Of a DNA stretch of 64,000 bases, positions 50,856 through 60,412 are shown in pieces. Origin of the DNA: Polyangia bacterium (lineage in GTDB: Bacteria > Myxococcota_A > Polyangia > Nannocystales > Nannocystaceae); NCBI GenBank assembly GCA_030424595.1, contig JAUHWG010000012.1, forward strand, positions 207,723-271,722. The letters are read 5' to 3'. The translations under genes and the position numbers were made by a program. A model generated the notes under the pieces. It saw nothing but the letters and a program-made list of their open reading frames with translations. It was not told where the DNA came from and searched no databases. The first letter of the stretch is position 1, and each line of letters starts with the position of its first letter.

Positions 50856-53117
50856 ATGATTGTCCCCCCCCGATCCTCGCAGCACCGTCAGCGCCAGCCC
50901 TGGGGCGTCGCTGCGGCGCTCGCCCTGCTGGGGACGATCGGCGCGATCGCAGGGTGCACAGAAGAGAGCGCGGCGGCTCCGAGCGCGCAGGGCGACGACC
51001 TCACGAGGGCACGAGCGAGCGCGGGACCGGACGACGACGACAGGGAGCCCACCACCTCGAGCCGGGGGCACGCGCAGCCCGAGCTGCCGCTCCTCCCCGA
51101 TCCTGGCGCCTCCCTCGCGCCTGCCCTCACCCGGGTCGCCGACGGGGTCGACGCGGGCGAGCTGGCCGACGTCGACGTCTGCGCCCCCTGTCACGCCGAC
51201 GCGGTCGCCCAGTGGAGAACCAGCGCCCACGCCTGGGCCTCCTTCAACAACCCGATCTACCGGGCCTCGATCGATCGCTTTCAGGGGGAGCTCGGGCGCG
51301 AGCGCAGCCGCTTCTGCGCCGGCTGCCACGACCCCGCGCTGCTCGTCGATCTCGCGATCGATGATCCGATCAACGCCGACGATCCCCGGGCCCACGCCGG
51401 CGTCACCTGCATGACCTGCCACGGGATCGATGAGGTCAGCGCCGACGGCAACGGATCGTACCACCTCGCCCGGAGCGCGCCGCCGATCCCGGAGCTCGAC
51501 GACCCGACCAGCGTCGCCGCCCACCGCCGCGCCGTCCGCAGCCCGGTCCTGCGCAGCGGCGATCTCTGCGGGGCCTGCCACCGCTCGTTCCTCGGCGAGG
51601 CCACCGGGCACCCGGCCCACCTCGCCGGCGCGGACGACCTCGGACCCTGGCAAGCGTCGGCCTACGCCGGACATCCCGGGCGCCTCGACCAGACGATCGC
51701 CGAGCAGGACTGCGTCGCCTGTCATATGGTCGCCGAGGCGGCCCCCGGCGGTGACCGAGCCGCGAAGGGCGGCACGATCGCCTCGCACCGCTTCCTCGGC
51801 GGTCACACCTGGCTGGCGGCGATCCGCGGCGACGACGCGACCGCTACCGCGATCGAGGAGTTCCTCCGCGGCTCGGTCAGCGTCGACATCGCCGCCCTCC
51901 GCCACGGCGACCGCTACACCCTCCCCGCCGATGCTGCGCCTGTGATCGTCGGCGAGCGGATCGAGGCCGAGGTCGTGCTCCGCAACCTCCGGGTCGGCCA
52001 TCACTTCCCGGGCGGCACCCGCGACTCCCACGACACCCGCCTCCACGTCGAGCTCTACAGCGCCGACGGAGCGCTCCTCGCCCGCAGCGAGCGGCCACAC
52101 CAGCTCCGCGCAGGGGTCGTCGGCGAGGACGGGGCGCCGCGGCTCGCCCGCGAGGTCGAGGCGCTGCGGGTCGGCGCCTACGACCACACGATCGCCCCCC
52201 GCGACGCGGTCGTCGTCCGCTTCGCCGTCGAGCTCCCGGACGAGCTCCCGGAGGAGGCCTGGCCCCTCAGCCTCAGGGCCAGCCTCCTCCACCGCAGCCG
52301 CAGCCCGGAGCTCGTCCGGGCGACCTGTGAGGCGGCGAAGACCGCGACCGGGCGCTCGTTTGTTGGGGCCAGCCAAAGACTCCGGAGCGAGCCGCTCGAC
52401 GCCTGCGCCCCGCCCCCTGAGAGCGTCCTCGCGGAGACCTCCGTCGAGCTCGGCGCCGGCGCCCGCGAGCGCTCCGCGAGGCCGACCTGGGAGCGCCTCT
52501 ACGAGCTCGGGCTGGGGCTCGAGCACGAGGTCCAAGAGCGCCTCGATCGCTCGCGCAGCGCCTACGAGGCGGCGCTCAGCCGCTGCGACGACAGGCCCGA
52601 GCCGAGGCGCCAGATCATCGCCGGCCTCGCGGAGGTCGCGGCTCGCCAAGGACGGGTCGATGACGCGCTCGCCCTCGCCGATCAGGCCCTCGCCCTCGGC
52701 GGCGAGGCGCCGGCGATCGATCGCCTCCGCGGTCAGGCCCTCGCCGCCGTCTGGCGCTGGGAGGAGGCGATCACCCCGCTCGCCAGGGTCGCCCTCGCGT
52801 TCCCCGGCGATCCTCTCGCCTGGCGGCAGCTCGCGATCGCCCAGGGCTCACTCGGCTCCCCTGAAGAGGCGCTCAGGGCCGCCCGCCAGGGCCTTGCCCT
52901 CGCCCCCCGCGACCCTGACCTGCTCCGAGCCCAGGCCCTCGCCCTCCGCGCGCAGGGACACGAGGAGGCCGAGCGCGCCCTCGACTCCTACCTCGCCCAC
53001 CGCCCCGCCGACTTCGGACCGCAGCTCCGGAGCGCCTGCCGCGACGACTCCCCCTCCTGCGCACTCGAGCGAGTCCCGGTCCACACCCACGAGCTGACCT
53101 GGGTCGACGACCGCTGA
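50856..53117 (+). CDS. Pentahaem cytochrome c lipoprotein fused to TPR repeats
   Basis: The 753-residue lipoprotein (lipobox AIAGC, Cys34) carries five CxxCH haem sites: C109 (CAPCH), C154 (CAGCH), C185 (CMTCH), C238 (CGACH) and C286 (CVACH). The layout resembles the cytochrome c554 family. A beta domain follows (about 330-480) with GHHFPGGTRDSHDTRLHVEL. After residue 500 come TPR-like helices, for example DDALALADQALALGGEAP and EEALRAARQGLALAPRDPDL. It would carry electrons in the periplasm or on the outer membrane. The TPR tail suggests docking to a partner. Confidence 0.88.
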   Translation: MIVPPRSSQHRQRQPWGVAAALALLGTIGAIAGCTEESAAAPSAQGDDLTRARASAGPDDDDREPTTSSRGHAQPELPLLPDPGASLAPALTRVADGVDAGELADVDVCAPCHADAVAQWRTSAHAWASFNNPIYRASIDRFQGELGRERSRFCAGCHDPALLVDLAIDDPINADDPRAHAGVTCMTCHGIDEVSADGNGSYHLARSAPPIPELDDPTSVAAHRRAVRSPVLRSGDLCGACHRSFLGEATGHPAHLAGADDLGPWQASAYAGHPGRLDQTIAEQDCVACHMVAEAAPGGDRAAKGGTIASHRFLGGHTWLAAIRGDDATATAIEEFLRGSVSVDIAALRHGDRYTLPADAAPVIVGERIEAEVVLRNLRVGHHFPGGTRDSHDTRLHVELYSADGALLARSERPHQLRAGVVGEDGAPRLAREVEALRVGAYDHTIAPRDAVVVRFAVELPDELPEEAWPLSLRASLLHRSRSPELVRATCEAAKTATGRSFVGASQRLRSEPLDACAPPPESVLAETSVELGAGARERSARPTWERLYELGLGLEHEVQERLDRSRSAYEAALSRCDDRPEPRRQIIAGLAEVAARQGRVDDALALADQALALGGEAPAIDRLRGQALAAVWRWEEAITPLARVALAFPGDPLAWRQLAIAQGSLGSPEEALRAARQGLALAPRDPDLLRAQALALRAQGHEEAERALDSYLAHRPADFGPQLRSACRDDSPSCALERVPVHTHELTWVDDR

Positions 53118-53368
53118 GCGCTCGGGTCGAGCGCGAGCCACGGGCTGACCTGACGATCGCCGCGTCGAGCACGGGCCGCGAGTTGACGTGGGCCGACGAC
53201 CGCTGAGTCGGCGACGTCTGCTCGTTCGCGTCGGGCTCGAGCCGCGCTACGTCCTGGGGCTCGGCCGCTCTCGGCTCCAGACAACCCCTCCCGCTCTACG
53301 GAGGTGCACCCGTGCGGGCACCAGGAGCAATCACACGCGGCCCATGGCGGCCCGCAGGCGGAGGCAGC

Positions 53369-55309
53369 TCACTCCCCGCCCGGCGTCTCAGCGCTCGCCT
53401 CCGGCTCCGGCTCCGGCTCCGGAGACCCTCCGGGCTCGGCCACCTCGGCCCCTGCGCCCCCGTCCCCTGCGCTCTCGTCTCCAGCGCTCCCATCCTCCGC
53501 CCCCGCGCTCGCCGTGCCCTCGCCGACGCCAGCCTCGACGTCGAGCGTCGGCGACTCGATCGAGGGGGGCGGCACCTCGTCGCCCTCGTCCTTGATGGCG
53601 AGGAGCTCGTCCTCCTGCGCGGTCGCGTAGACCCACAGCGGCTCGAACGAGAGGAAGCCGCGGCGCGCCTCGAAGTCGTCGAGATACCGGAGCACCTCCA
53701 TGACGACGCGGTCCTCGATCCGACGGCGCTGCTTCGCGTACATCGACACCCCGTCCTTGACGTTGATGAGGATGCTGAAGGCGACCTGCGCTCGACCGTC
53801 CTCGGCGGTGACGACCCCGCTGAGACCGCTGACGCCGTCGAGGGTCCCCGTCTTCGCCCGCACGCGCTTGCCGGAGAAGCGCAGGCGAGCCCGCAGCGTC
53901 CCCTCGAGGCCGGCGATCGGCAGGGCGTCGACGAGCGACGCTCCGCTGCCCTGATATCTCTGGCCCATCGCGATCAGATCGACGAGGCCGCTGGTGGTCG
54001 CCCGCCCGACCTCGCTCATCCCCGAGGCGTTCTCGACGATGAGGGCGTCCGGATCGTTGCCCAGCGCCGACCAATAGCCGCGGAGCACGTCGAGCCCGTT
54101 CTCCCAGTCACCGGGCTCACCGGTCATCCGCCAGCCGAGCGTGCGGACGAGCTGCTCGGCCATGAAGTTGTTGGAATAGGCGAGCAGATCGTCGGCGATC
54201 TCGATCAGCGGCGGCGAGTCGTGGACGACGATCAGCTCGGCGTCGACGGGGGCCTCGCCGATCTCCACCGGCAGCGGCTCGGTGTTCGAGAGCTCCGCCA
54301 GGCGATGAGAGACCGCGCCGGCGACGAAGCGCGAGGGATCGTAGACGCGGCGGCGGATCGACACAGCGCGGGCCCCCGCGGGCATCCGGCCGCCGACCGT
54401 GACGACCGTGCTCTCGCCGCGGGGCCTGGTCTCGACGGTGATCCGAGCGCTCGTACCTCCGATCCGCGCGCCGTTCTCGACGACGACGTGGGTGCTCGGC
54501 GGCTCGACGCGAACGCCGGGCCGGCTGCTCCCGCGGACCGGGTAGACGGTGACGACGACGGTGTTGAAGTTCAGCGAGAGAGCGCCCGAGATCGCCTCGT
54601 AGGAGTAGCCAGGACCCTCTTTTCGGTATCCCGGCCCGAGCTTGCGCTGGCTGAAGATCCGATCGTCGACGACGATCCGCTCGAGGCCGGTGACCCCGAC
54701 CCTGTCGATGACCTCGGCGATCATCCCCTCGAGGTCCTCCGCCTTCAACGAAGGGTCGCCCGCGCCGACGAGCACGAGCGTGTCCGGGCTCGCGAGGAGC
54801 TCGGTCGAGAAGGTGTAGTCGGGGCCGAGGAGATCGATCGCCGCTGACGCGGTGACGATCTTGAGGTTGCTCGCCGGGTTGAGCGGAGTGTCGCCGTAAT
54901 AATCGAAGATCGTCTCGTTGCTCGCCAGATCACGGACGTGGATCGAGAGCATCGCCTCGCCCTCAACCTCCTGGACGATCTTGGTCAGCGCCAGCGTCAG
55001 CGCCTCGGTCTGAAACTCGACCGGCGGCGGCGCGAGCTCGTAGCGCTCCATGTAGCCCTCGACCGCCGAGGCGAAGGCGCCGAGGCTCGCGGCCAAGCGC
55101 TCCTCGGGGCTCGGACCGCCGACCGCGTCGGGGACCCGGACGAAGGAGGCGAAGCGGTGCTCCTCGGCCCAGGTGTCGCCATCGTCCTCAAAGCCCGCGA
55201 TCTGCAGCTGCGAGGGCTGAAGACAGCCGCCCAGCGCTGCGACGCAGGCAAGTATCGCGACAAGCGCGCGGTCTCTCGGAGGGCTCGGCAAGGACGGGAG
55301 GTGCACCAT
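53369..55309 (-). CDS. dacB: D-alanyl-D-alanine carboxypeptidase/endopeptidase, PBP4 (DacB) type, lipoprotein
   Basis: The 646-residue protein has a lipobox (ALGGC, Cys29) and the three penicillin-binding motifs of class C PBPs: SNLK at 147-150 with its Ser nucleophile, YSNN (SxN) near residue 400, and KTG in KRVRAKTGTLDG near 505. It would trim or cut peptidoglycan cross-links in the periplasm. The last 90 residues are a Glu/Ala/Gly/Pro-rich tail with no fold, absent from the family standard. ATG 55309 is chosen because it starts the signal peptide. Lipid anchoring of a PBP4-type enzyme is unusual outside this group. Confidence 0.9.
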   Translation of the reverse strand: MVHLPSLPSPPRDRALVAILACVAALGGCLQPSQLQIAGFEDDGDTWAEEHRFASFVRVPDAVGGPSPEERLAASLGAFASAVEGYMERYELAPPPVEFQTEALTLALTKIVQEVEGEAMLSIHVRDLASNETIFDYYGDTPLNPASNLKIVTASAAIDLLGPDYTFSTELLASPDTLVLVGAGDPSLKAEDLEGMIAEVIDRVGVTGLERIVVDDRIFSQRKLGPGYRKEGPGYSYEAISGALSLNFNTVVVTVYPVRGSSRPGVRVEPPSTHVVVENGARIGGTSARITVETRPRGESTVVTVGGRMPAGARAVSIRRRVYDPSRFVAGAVSHRLAELSNTEPLPVEIGEAPVDAELIVVHDSPPLIEIADDLLAYSNNFMAEQLVRTLGWRMTGEPGDWENGLDVLRGYWSALGNDPDALIVENASGMSEVGRATTSGLVDLIAMGQRYQGSGASLVDALPIAGLEGTLRARLRFSGKRVRAKTGTLDGVSGLSGVVTAEDGRAQVAFSILINVKDGVSMYAKQRRRIEDRVVMEVLRYLDDFEARRGFLSFEPLWVYATAQEDELLAIKDEGDEVPPPSIESPTLDVEAGVGEGTASAGAEDGSAGDESAGDGGAGAEVAEPGGSPEPEPEPEASAETPGGE

Positions 55310-55352
55310 AGCAAGAGCCCGCCCCGGCGGCGAAGAGGGCCCGAGAACGAGC

Positions 55353-55374
55353 GAGGGGCCCGTGGGGGCCCCTC
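55353..55374 (-). terminator. Hairpin terminator after the beta-propeller lipoprotein
   Basis: GAGGGGCCC at 55353-55361 pairs with GGGCCCCTC at 55366-55374 across a 4-nt loop, 21 bp beyond the minus-strand stop at 55395. There is no strong T-run. Confidence 0.6.
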
Positions 55375-55394
55375 CTCGTCCGCGCAATCCCGAC

Positions 55395-57023
55395 CTACTG
55401 GGGCAGGATGACGCTCTTGCCCTGTCCGCCGGTCATGTCGGAGTAGGTGTAGTGGTTGCCGGCGATCGTCAGCTGCTGCCAGTTGTTCGGCTCCGGGTTC
55501 TCCGGGTCGATCTTCCAGGCCCATCCGGCCTGGTCGACGAGCCACACGTAGCCCTCGATGTCGACGCTGACGCCGACCGGAGTGCTGCACTGCGCCGGGG
55601 TGTGGAACTTGATCAGCGTGTTCGTCTCGTAGTCGATCTGGACGAGACCGCAGGGGCCGTTCGAGGCGACCCAGACGTTGCCGACCTGGTCCGCCGCGAG
55701 GCCGCGGTGACAGGCCTGGGTCCCGGCGATCGCGGTGAACTGCTGGGTCTCCGGGTTGAAGGTCGAGACCGGGCCCGAGCAGCCGCCGAACCAGGGCTCG
55801 CCCTCGGGGTCGACGGTCATCCCGTAGAACTGGAGGTTGCCCGGCGGGTTCCAGCGATCGAAGGTGATCGGATCCTCGGAGGTGTTGATCCGGAAGACCT
55901 CACCGCGCAGACCGGTGAACCAGACGTTCGCGAGCTTGTCGAGGGCAGCGCCGTAGGGGCTGTAGTTGGCCCAACCGACCGACCAGTTGCCGATGTTCAC
56001 GGTCTCCTCGATCGTCCCGTCGGCGCCGTTGAAGCGGGCCATCGACGCGGTCGCGTTCGGGGCCGGGAGATAGCCGACCCACACCTTCGGGTTCTCAAAG
56101 GCGCAGACGTCGGGATCGTCGTTCCAGTCGCCGGGGGTCCAGGTGACCGCGCGCGGCCCAGTGCTCTGGCCGCCCTTGATCGGCAGCACGGTCGACCAGA
56201 TGACGCAGTCGTCGGTGCCCCAGGCCAGGAGATCGTCCTTGTTCTGGGAGGTGTTGGCGCCGCCGTTCTTGCAGTCCTCCGCGTTGGCGGCGATCATCGT
56301 CACCCGACCGCTGGCGCGGTTGTTGACGACGACGTAGCGGCCGTCGAGGCTGACGGCCGTCCGCGAGGGGCTCTCGGAGCCGCCGTTCGGGCCCGAGCGG
56401 TAGCGGGCGAGCTCGGTGACCGCCATCGTGTCGACCTTGGAGATCGAGCCCTGGCTGGTGTTCGCGACCCAGAGGTAGCTCTTCTCGGCCTCGCCCATCA
56501 TGCCGCCGTCGCCGGGGAGGCAGGGGAGCGTGCAGTCGGCCTGACAACCGTCGCCGTTCTCGTTGTTGCCGTCGTCGCAGACCTCGTCGCCCTCGACGAC
56601 GCCGTCACCGCAGACCGGCATCGGCATGTCCGTGTCGGAGGCCGAGGCCTCGGTGTCGGTGCCGCTGGTCGGGTCCGTGTCCGTGCCGGCGGTCGGGTCC
56701 GTGTCCGTCGCCGTCGCCGTCGGATCCGTGTCCGTCGCCGTCGCCGTCGGATCTGTGTCCGTCGCCGTCGCCGTCGGATCCGTGTCCGTCGCCGAGGTCG
56801 AGTCGGTGGCCGAGTTCGACTCGCTGCCGGAGACCGTGGTCGTCTCGGTCGCGCTCGCCGACTCGCTCCCGCTCATCGTGTCCGAAGCGCTCGCCGTCGT
56901 CGAGGTTGGTGTCCCCGTAGAGGTCGCCGAGTCAGAGTCCGAAGTGGCACTGTCATCGCCGTTACAGGCGATTCCGAGACATGCGATGAGGGAGACGGAG
57001 GCGAACTTCAAAGTCGTAGACAT
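55395..57023 (-). CDS. Beta-propeller (NHL/virginiamycin-B-lyase-like) lipoprotein with DUF4215 Cys repeat
   Basis: The 542-residue protein has a lipobox (LGIAC) and a very long Ser/Thr/Asp linker that includes three exact 27-bp repeats (Thr-Asp-Thr-Asp-Pro-Thr-Ala-Thr-Ala). One DUF4215-type Cys repeat follows (CGDGVVEGDEVCDDGNNENG and on to CQADC). The rest is a propeller with blades such as YLWVANTSQGSISKVDTM, NVWFTGLRGEVFRINT, GNVWVASNGPCGLVQID and GYVWLVDQAGWAWKID. It is probably a surface binding protein. The ATG at 57023 begins the signal peptide. Confidence 0.85.
   Translation of the reverse strand: MSTTLKFASVSLIACLGIACNGDDSATSDSDSATSTGTPTSTTASASDTMSGSESASATETTTVSGSESNSATDSTSATDTDPTATATDTDPTATATDTDPTATATDTDPTAGTDTDPTSGTDTEASASDTDMPMPVCGDGVVEGDEVCDDGNNENGDGCQADCTLPCLPGDGGMMGEAEKSYLWVANTSQGSISKVDTMAVTELARYRSGPNGGSESPSRTAVSLDGRYVVVNNRASGRVTMIAANAEDCKNGGANTSQNKDDLLAWGTDDCVIWSTVLPIKGGQSTGPRAVTWTPGDWNDDPDVCAFENPKVWVGYLPAPNATASMARFNGADGTIEETVNIGNWSVGWANYSPYGAALDKLANVWFTGLRGEVFRINTSEDPITFDRWNPPGNLQFYGMTVDPEGEPWFGGCSGPVSTFNPETQQFTAIAGTQACHRGLAADQVGNVWVASNGPCGLVQIDYETNTLIKFHTPAQCSTPVGVSVDIEGYVWLVDQAGWAWKIDPENPEPNNWQQLTIAGNHYTYSDMTGGQGKSVILPQ
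56701..56781 (-). repeat. 27-bp in-frame tandem repeat, three copies
   Basis: Three near-identical 27-bp units (one C/T change) lie within the linker of the beta-propeller lipoprotein. Each encodes nine residues, so slippage would change linker length without a frameshift. Confidence 0.92.
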
Positions 57024-57285
57024 GGAATCGAATATGCCGGGGTTTCCCCCTGCGCGCATCCTCAGCACGGGCAATTCTCCCCGGCCGAGATCGCGCCAAA
57101 GTGCCGCTAGCTAGGCTCAAATCTGCTCATCGCGCCGAGCGTCGCAAGGCAAGCCAGGGAGAACCCCCCTATGAACGCGGATCTCAGCCGGCGCTGACGG
57201 CACCACTTCGAAGGCGCGACAACGCACAGGTTCATCGGCCGCAAATCCGCAGCGCGCATCTCAACGTGATCTCTCCCACGTCAGT

Positions 57286-60177
57286 ATGATGGAGCCGATG
57301 GCCGTCGAGCCCGACAAGCTCCGGGCGCGCGACGCAGCGGTCGCGCCGACCGTGATGGCGACCGGCCCGCTCTCCGATCACGACCCCTCCTCGCCGCCGG
57401 CGGAGGAGTTCGCCGAGCGACAGCGCGGCGCCCTCATCGGCCGCTACATCGTCGTCGATCGCCTCGGCGTCGGCGGCATGGGGGTCGTCTACACCGCCTT
57501 CGATCCAGAGCTCGATCGCAAGGTCGCGATCAAGCTGCTGCAGCACCGGGGCAAGGGCTCGATGGGACCTGCCCGCCTCCTCCGCGAGGCCAAGGCGATG
57601 GCCCGCCTCTCCCATCCCGGGGTGATCACGGTCCACGACGTCGGCCTCGTCGACGACCAGGTCTTCATCGCCATGGAGCTTGTCGAGGGCCGTACGCTCC
57701 GCGAGTGGGTGGCCGCCGAGCGGCGGAGCTGGCGAGATGTGGTGTCGGTCTTCATCAAGGCCGGTGAGGGGCTCGCGGCGGCCCACGACGCAGGGCTCGT
57801 CCACCGCGACTTCAAGCCGGACAACGTGCTCGTCGGCGACGACGGCCGAGTCCGCGTTCTCGACTTTGGCCTCGCACAGGCGGTCGACGACAACACCAGC
57901 GCGGACACGGGTGAGGGCGCTCGGAGCCGAGCGCCGATGTCCGCCCTCTCCTCCTCCAACCTGCTGCGCAGCGCCGGGATCTCCGAGCTCGCGCAGACCC
58001 AGTCGGGGCTCTCGCAGGACGGGGCGATCATCGGCACGCCGGCCTACATGGCCCCAGAGCAACATCTCGGCGCGGAGGTCGACGCCCGCAGCGATCTCTT
58101 CGCCTTCTGCATCGCCCTCTGGGAGGCCCTCTACGCCCAGCACCCCTACGCCGCCGATAGTCGGCTCGGGATGGTCTACGCCCTGACCAAGGGGAAGACC
58201 CAGCCCCCCCCCTCCGACCGCAGGATCCCGCGCTGGCTCCACGCGCTGCTCCTCCGCGGGCTACGGCCGGAGCCGGGGGACCGACCGCCGAACATGCGCG
58301 TTCTCCTTGACGCGCTCCGCAGCGGCCGTCGTCGCCGCAAGCAGCTGATCTGGACCGCGACGATCATGCTCCTGCTCCTCGTCAGCGCGACCATGACGTG
58401 GATCGCCTTGAGCAAGCCGGTCGCCGCCGGCCCCTGCCAAGGGAGCGCCGAGCGACTGCAGGGGGTCTGGGATCCGGGCGTCGAGAGAAGGCTCGCCGAG
58501 GCCTTCGCCAGCAGCGACGTCGCCTACGCCGACGCGACCTGGCGCTCGGTTCATGAGGATCTCTCGGGCTACGCGAGCGCCTGGGAGACGATGCACGTCG
58601 ACACCTGCGAGGCGACGCAGATCCGCGGCGAGCAGTCCGCCGAGCTCATGGACCTGCGGATGGCCTGTCTGCAAGGACATCTTCAAGCCTTCACCGCGCT
58701 CACCGAGGTGCTCGCCTATGTCGCTGAGGATCCAGGGCTCATCAGCCGAGCGAAGAGCGCGTCGACGGCCCTCCCCGCCCTCGATCGCTGCGCCGACGTC
58801 GCGGCCCTGACCTCCGGTGTCCACCTCCCGGACGATCTCGGCCGAAGGCGGGCGCTCGACGACGTCCAGGCTCGCCTCGCCCGGATCCGGGCCCGCCTCA
58901 ACGCAGGTCAGATCCGTGAGGCCCTCCAGCTCCTCCCGGCGGTCGCCGAGCAGGCGGAGGCGCTCGCCCATCCGCTGGCGCTCGCCGAGGTCGCCCATCT
59001 CAAGGGCCAGCTCCACGATCGCAACGGCGACGTCGAAGAGGCCGAGACAGCGCTCGTCGAGGCCGCCCTCCTCGCCACGGCGAATCACGAGGACAGGCTC
59101 GCGGCCGCGGCGATGATCGACCTCATCTACACCGTCGGAGTCCGCCAGGCCCGGGCCGACGAGGCGCTCCTCTGGTCGCGGCTCGCCGCCGCGACCCTCG
59201 AACGTCTGCAGCCGAGCACAGAGCGCTCGCTCCTCTCCGCCCGCCGGCTCGATCGCGAGGGGCTGGTCCTCGCCCAACGCGGCGATCTGCTCGGCGGTCG
59301 CGCTCGCCAAGAAGAGGCGGTCGAGCTCGCCGAGGCCAGCGTCGGCGGCGAGACCCTCGCCTCGGCGGCGCTGCGCCTGAACCTCAGCTCGACGCTCGCC
59401 GATCTCGGGGATCTCGACCTGGCCCAGGTCCACCTCGAAGCGGCGATCCGGATCCTCAGCGCGGAGCTCGGCGTCGATCATCCCCACGTCGCCGTCGCCC
59501 TCAACAACCTCGGCGCCCTCTTTGACAGCCTCGGCGCCCCCGAGGAGGCGCTCGTTCAGCACCGGCGAGCGCTCGCGATCAAGGAGCGCTCCCTGGGCGC
59601 CGATCATCCCTCGACCGCGAACTCCCACAACAACATCGCCGCGTCGATGATCCACCTCGGCGACCTCGAGGGCGCTCTCCCCCATATCGACCGCGCCCTC
59701 GAGATCAAGCGCGAGGTCTACGGCGAGGACTCGCCGCTCCTCGCCGAGACCCTCGGACTCCGCGCCGAGATCGCCCTCCGCCGCGACCAGCTCGACCTCG
59801 CCGTCGAGGCCTCCGAGCAGGCGCTGACGCTGGCGACCGGCTTTGACGAGGGCCAGGGGAACCCGACGATGATCCCGCTCCACCGGATCCGCGCACAGGC
59901 GGCCGCCGCCCTCGGCGATCCGGCGCTCGCCGAGGAGCACTTCCAAGCGGCGCTCACGCTCCACGAGGAGGTCGGCGGCGAGCCGGTGAACTACGGCGAG
60001 GCGGTGCTCGCCTACGCCGACTTTCTCTGGCGATCAGCGAGCACCCGGCCGCGCGCCCACGAGCCTGTCGATGACGCGCTCGCCCGGGCCAAGGGCGGCG
60101 AGCTCATCCTCGGCCGCCACCGAGCCCTCCTGCAGGCCTGGCTCGACGAGCATCCCCGCGCGCCCCACGGTGACTAG
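57286..60177 (+). CDS. Hanks-type Ser/Thr protein kinase with membrane helix and TPR sensor
   Basis: This is a 963-residue kinase. The kinase domain (50-340) has a Gly loop (LGVGGMGVVYTAFD), AIK with K83, HRDFKPDNVL with D175, DFG at 193-195 and APEQ. An unusual 45-residue Ser-rich insert lies between DFG and the activation-loop end GTPAYMAPEQ. A single membrane helix at 354-375 (LIWTATIMLLLLVSATMTWI) is followed by about 580 residues of TPR helices of the kinesin-light-chain type, such as ALNNLGALFDSLGAPEEALV. The TPR part would lie in the periplasm and act as sensor. It is a typical myxobacterial receptor kinase. Confidence 0.93.
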   Translation: MMEPMAVEPDKLRARDAAVAPTVMATGPLSDHDPSSPPAEEFAERQRGALIGRYIVVDRLGVGGMGVVYTAFDPELDRKVAIKLLQHRGKGSMGPARLLREAKAMARLSHPGVITVHDVGLVDDQVFIAMELVEGRTLREWVAAERRSWRDVVSVFIKAGEGLAAAHDAGLVHRDFKPDNVLVGDDGRVRVLDFGLAQAVDDNTSADTGEGARSRAPMSALSSSNLLRSAGISELAQTQSGLSQDGAIIGTPAYMAPEQHLGAEVDARSDLFAFCIALWEALYAQHPYAADSRLGMVYALTKGKTQPPPSDRRIPRWLHALLLRGLRPEPGDRPPNMRVLLDALRSGRRRRKQLIWTATIMLLLLVSATMTWIALSKPVAAGPCQGSAERLQGVWDPGVERRLAEAFASSDVAYADATWRSVHEDLSGYASAWETMHVDTCEATQIRGEQSAELMDLRMACLQGHLQAFTALTEVLAYVAEDPGLISRAKSASTALPALDRCADVAALTSGVHLPDDLGRRRALDDVQARLARIRARLNAGQIREALQLLPAVAEQAEALAHPLALAEVAHLKGQLHDRNGDVEEAETALVEAALLATANHEDRLAAAAMIDLIYTVGVRQARADEALLWSRLAAATLERLQPSTERSLLSARRLDREGLVLAQRGDLLGGRARQEEAVELAEASVGGETLASAALRLNLSSTLADLGDLDLAQVHLEAAIRILSAELGVDHPHVAVALNNLGALFDSLGAPEEALVQHRRALAIKERSLGADHPSTANSHNNIAASMIHLGDLEGALPHIDRALEIKREVYGEDSPLLAETLGLRAEIALRRDQLDLAVEASEQALTLATGFDEGQGNPTMIPLHRIRAQAAAALGDPALAEEHFQAALTLHEEVGGEPVNYGEAVLAYADFLWRSASTRPRAHEPVDDALARAKGGELILGRHRALLQAWLDEHPRAPHGD

Positions 60178-60240
60178 GGCCGGACGCGGCAGCGTACAAC
60201 CAACGTCATGCAGGCGGCTCGTCGAGCGAACCGCCGCCGA

Positions 60241-60320
60241 ACCACCGCCGCCCGACCACCGCCGCCCGACCACCGCCGCCCGACCACCTCCGCCGAACCA
60301 CCGCCCGACCACCGAGCCTC
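60241..60320. repeat. 14-bp tandem repeat, three exact and further degenerate copies
   Basis: ACCACCGCCGCCCG is repeated exactly at 60241, 60255 and 60269, then decays. It lies between the kinase and the DUF4846 gene. Confidence 0.88.
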
Positions 60321-60412
60321 GACCCTCCGCGGACCAACTCCTCCGCAGCGCTCTCCCCCGAGGGGAATACGCGACCGCTCAACCCACGTTATCCTCGCCC
60401 TCCGCCTTGCCA

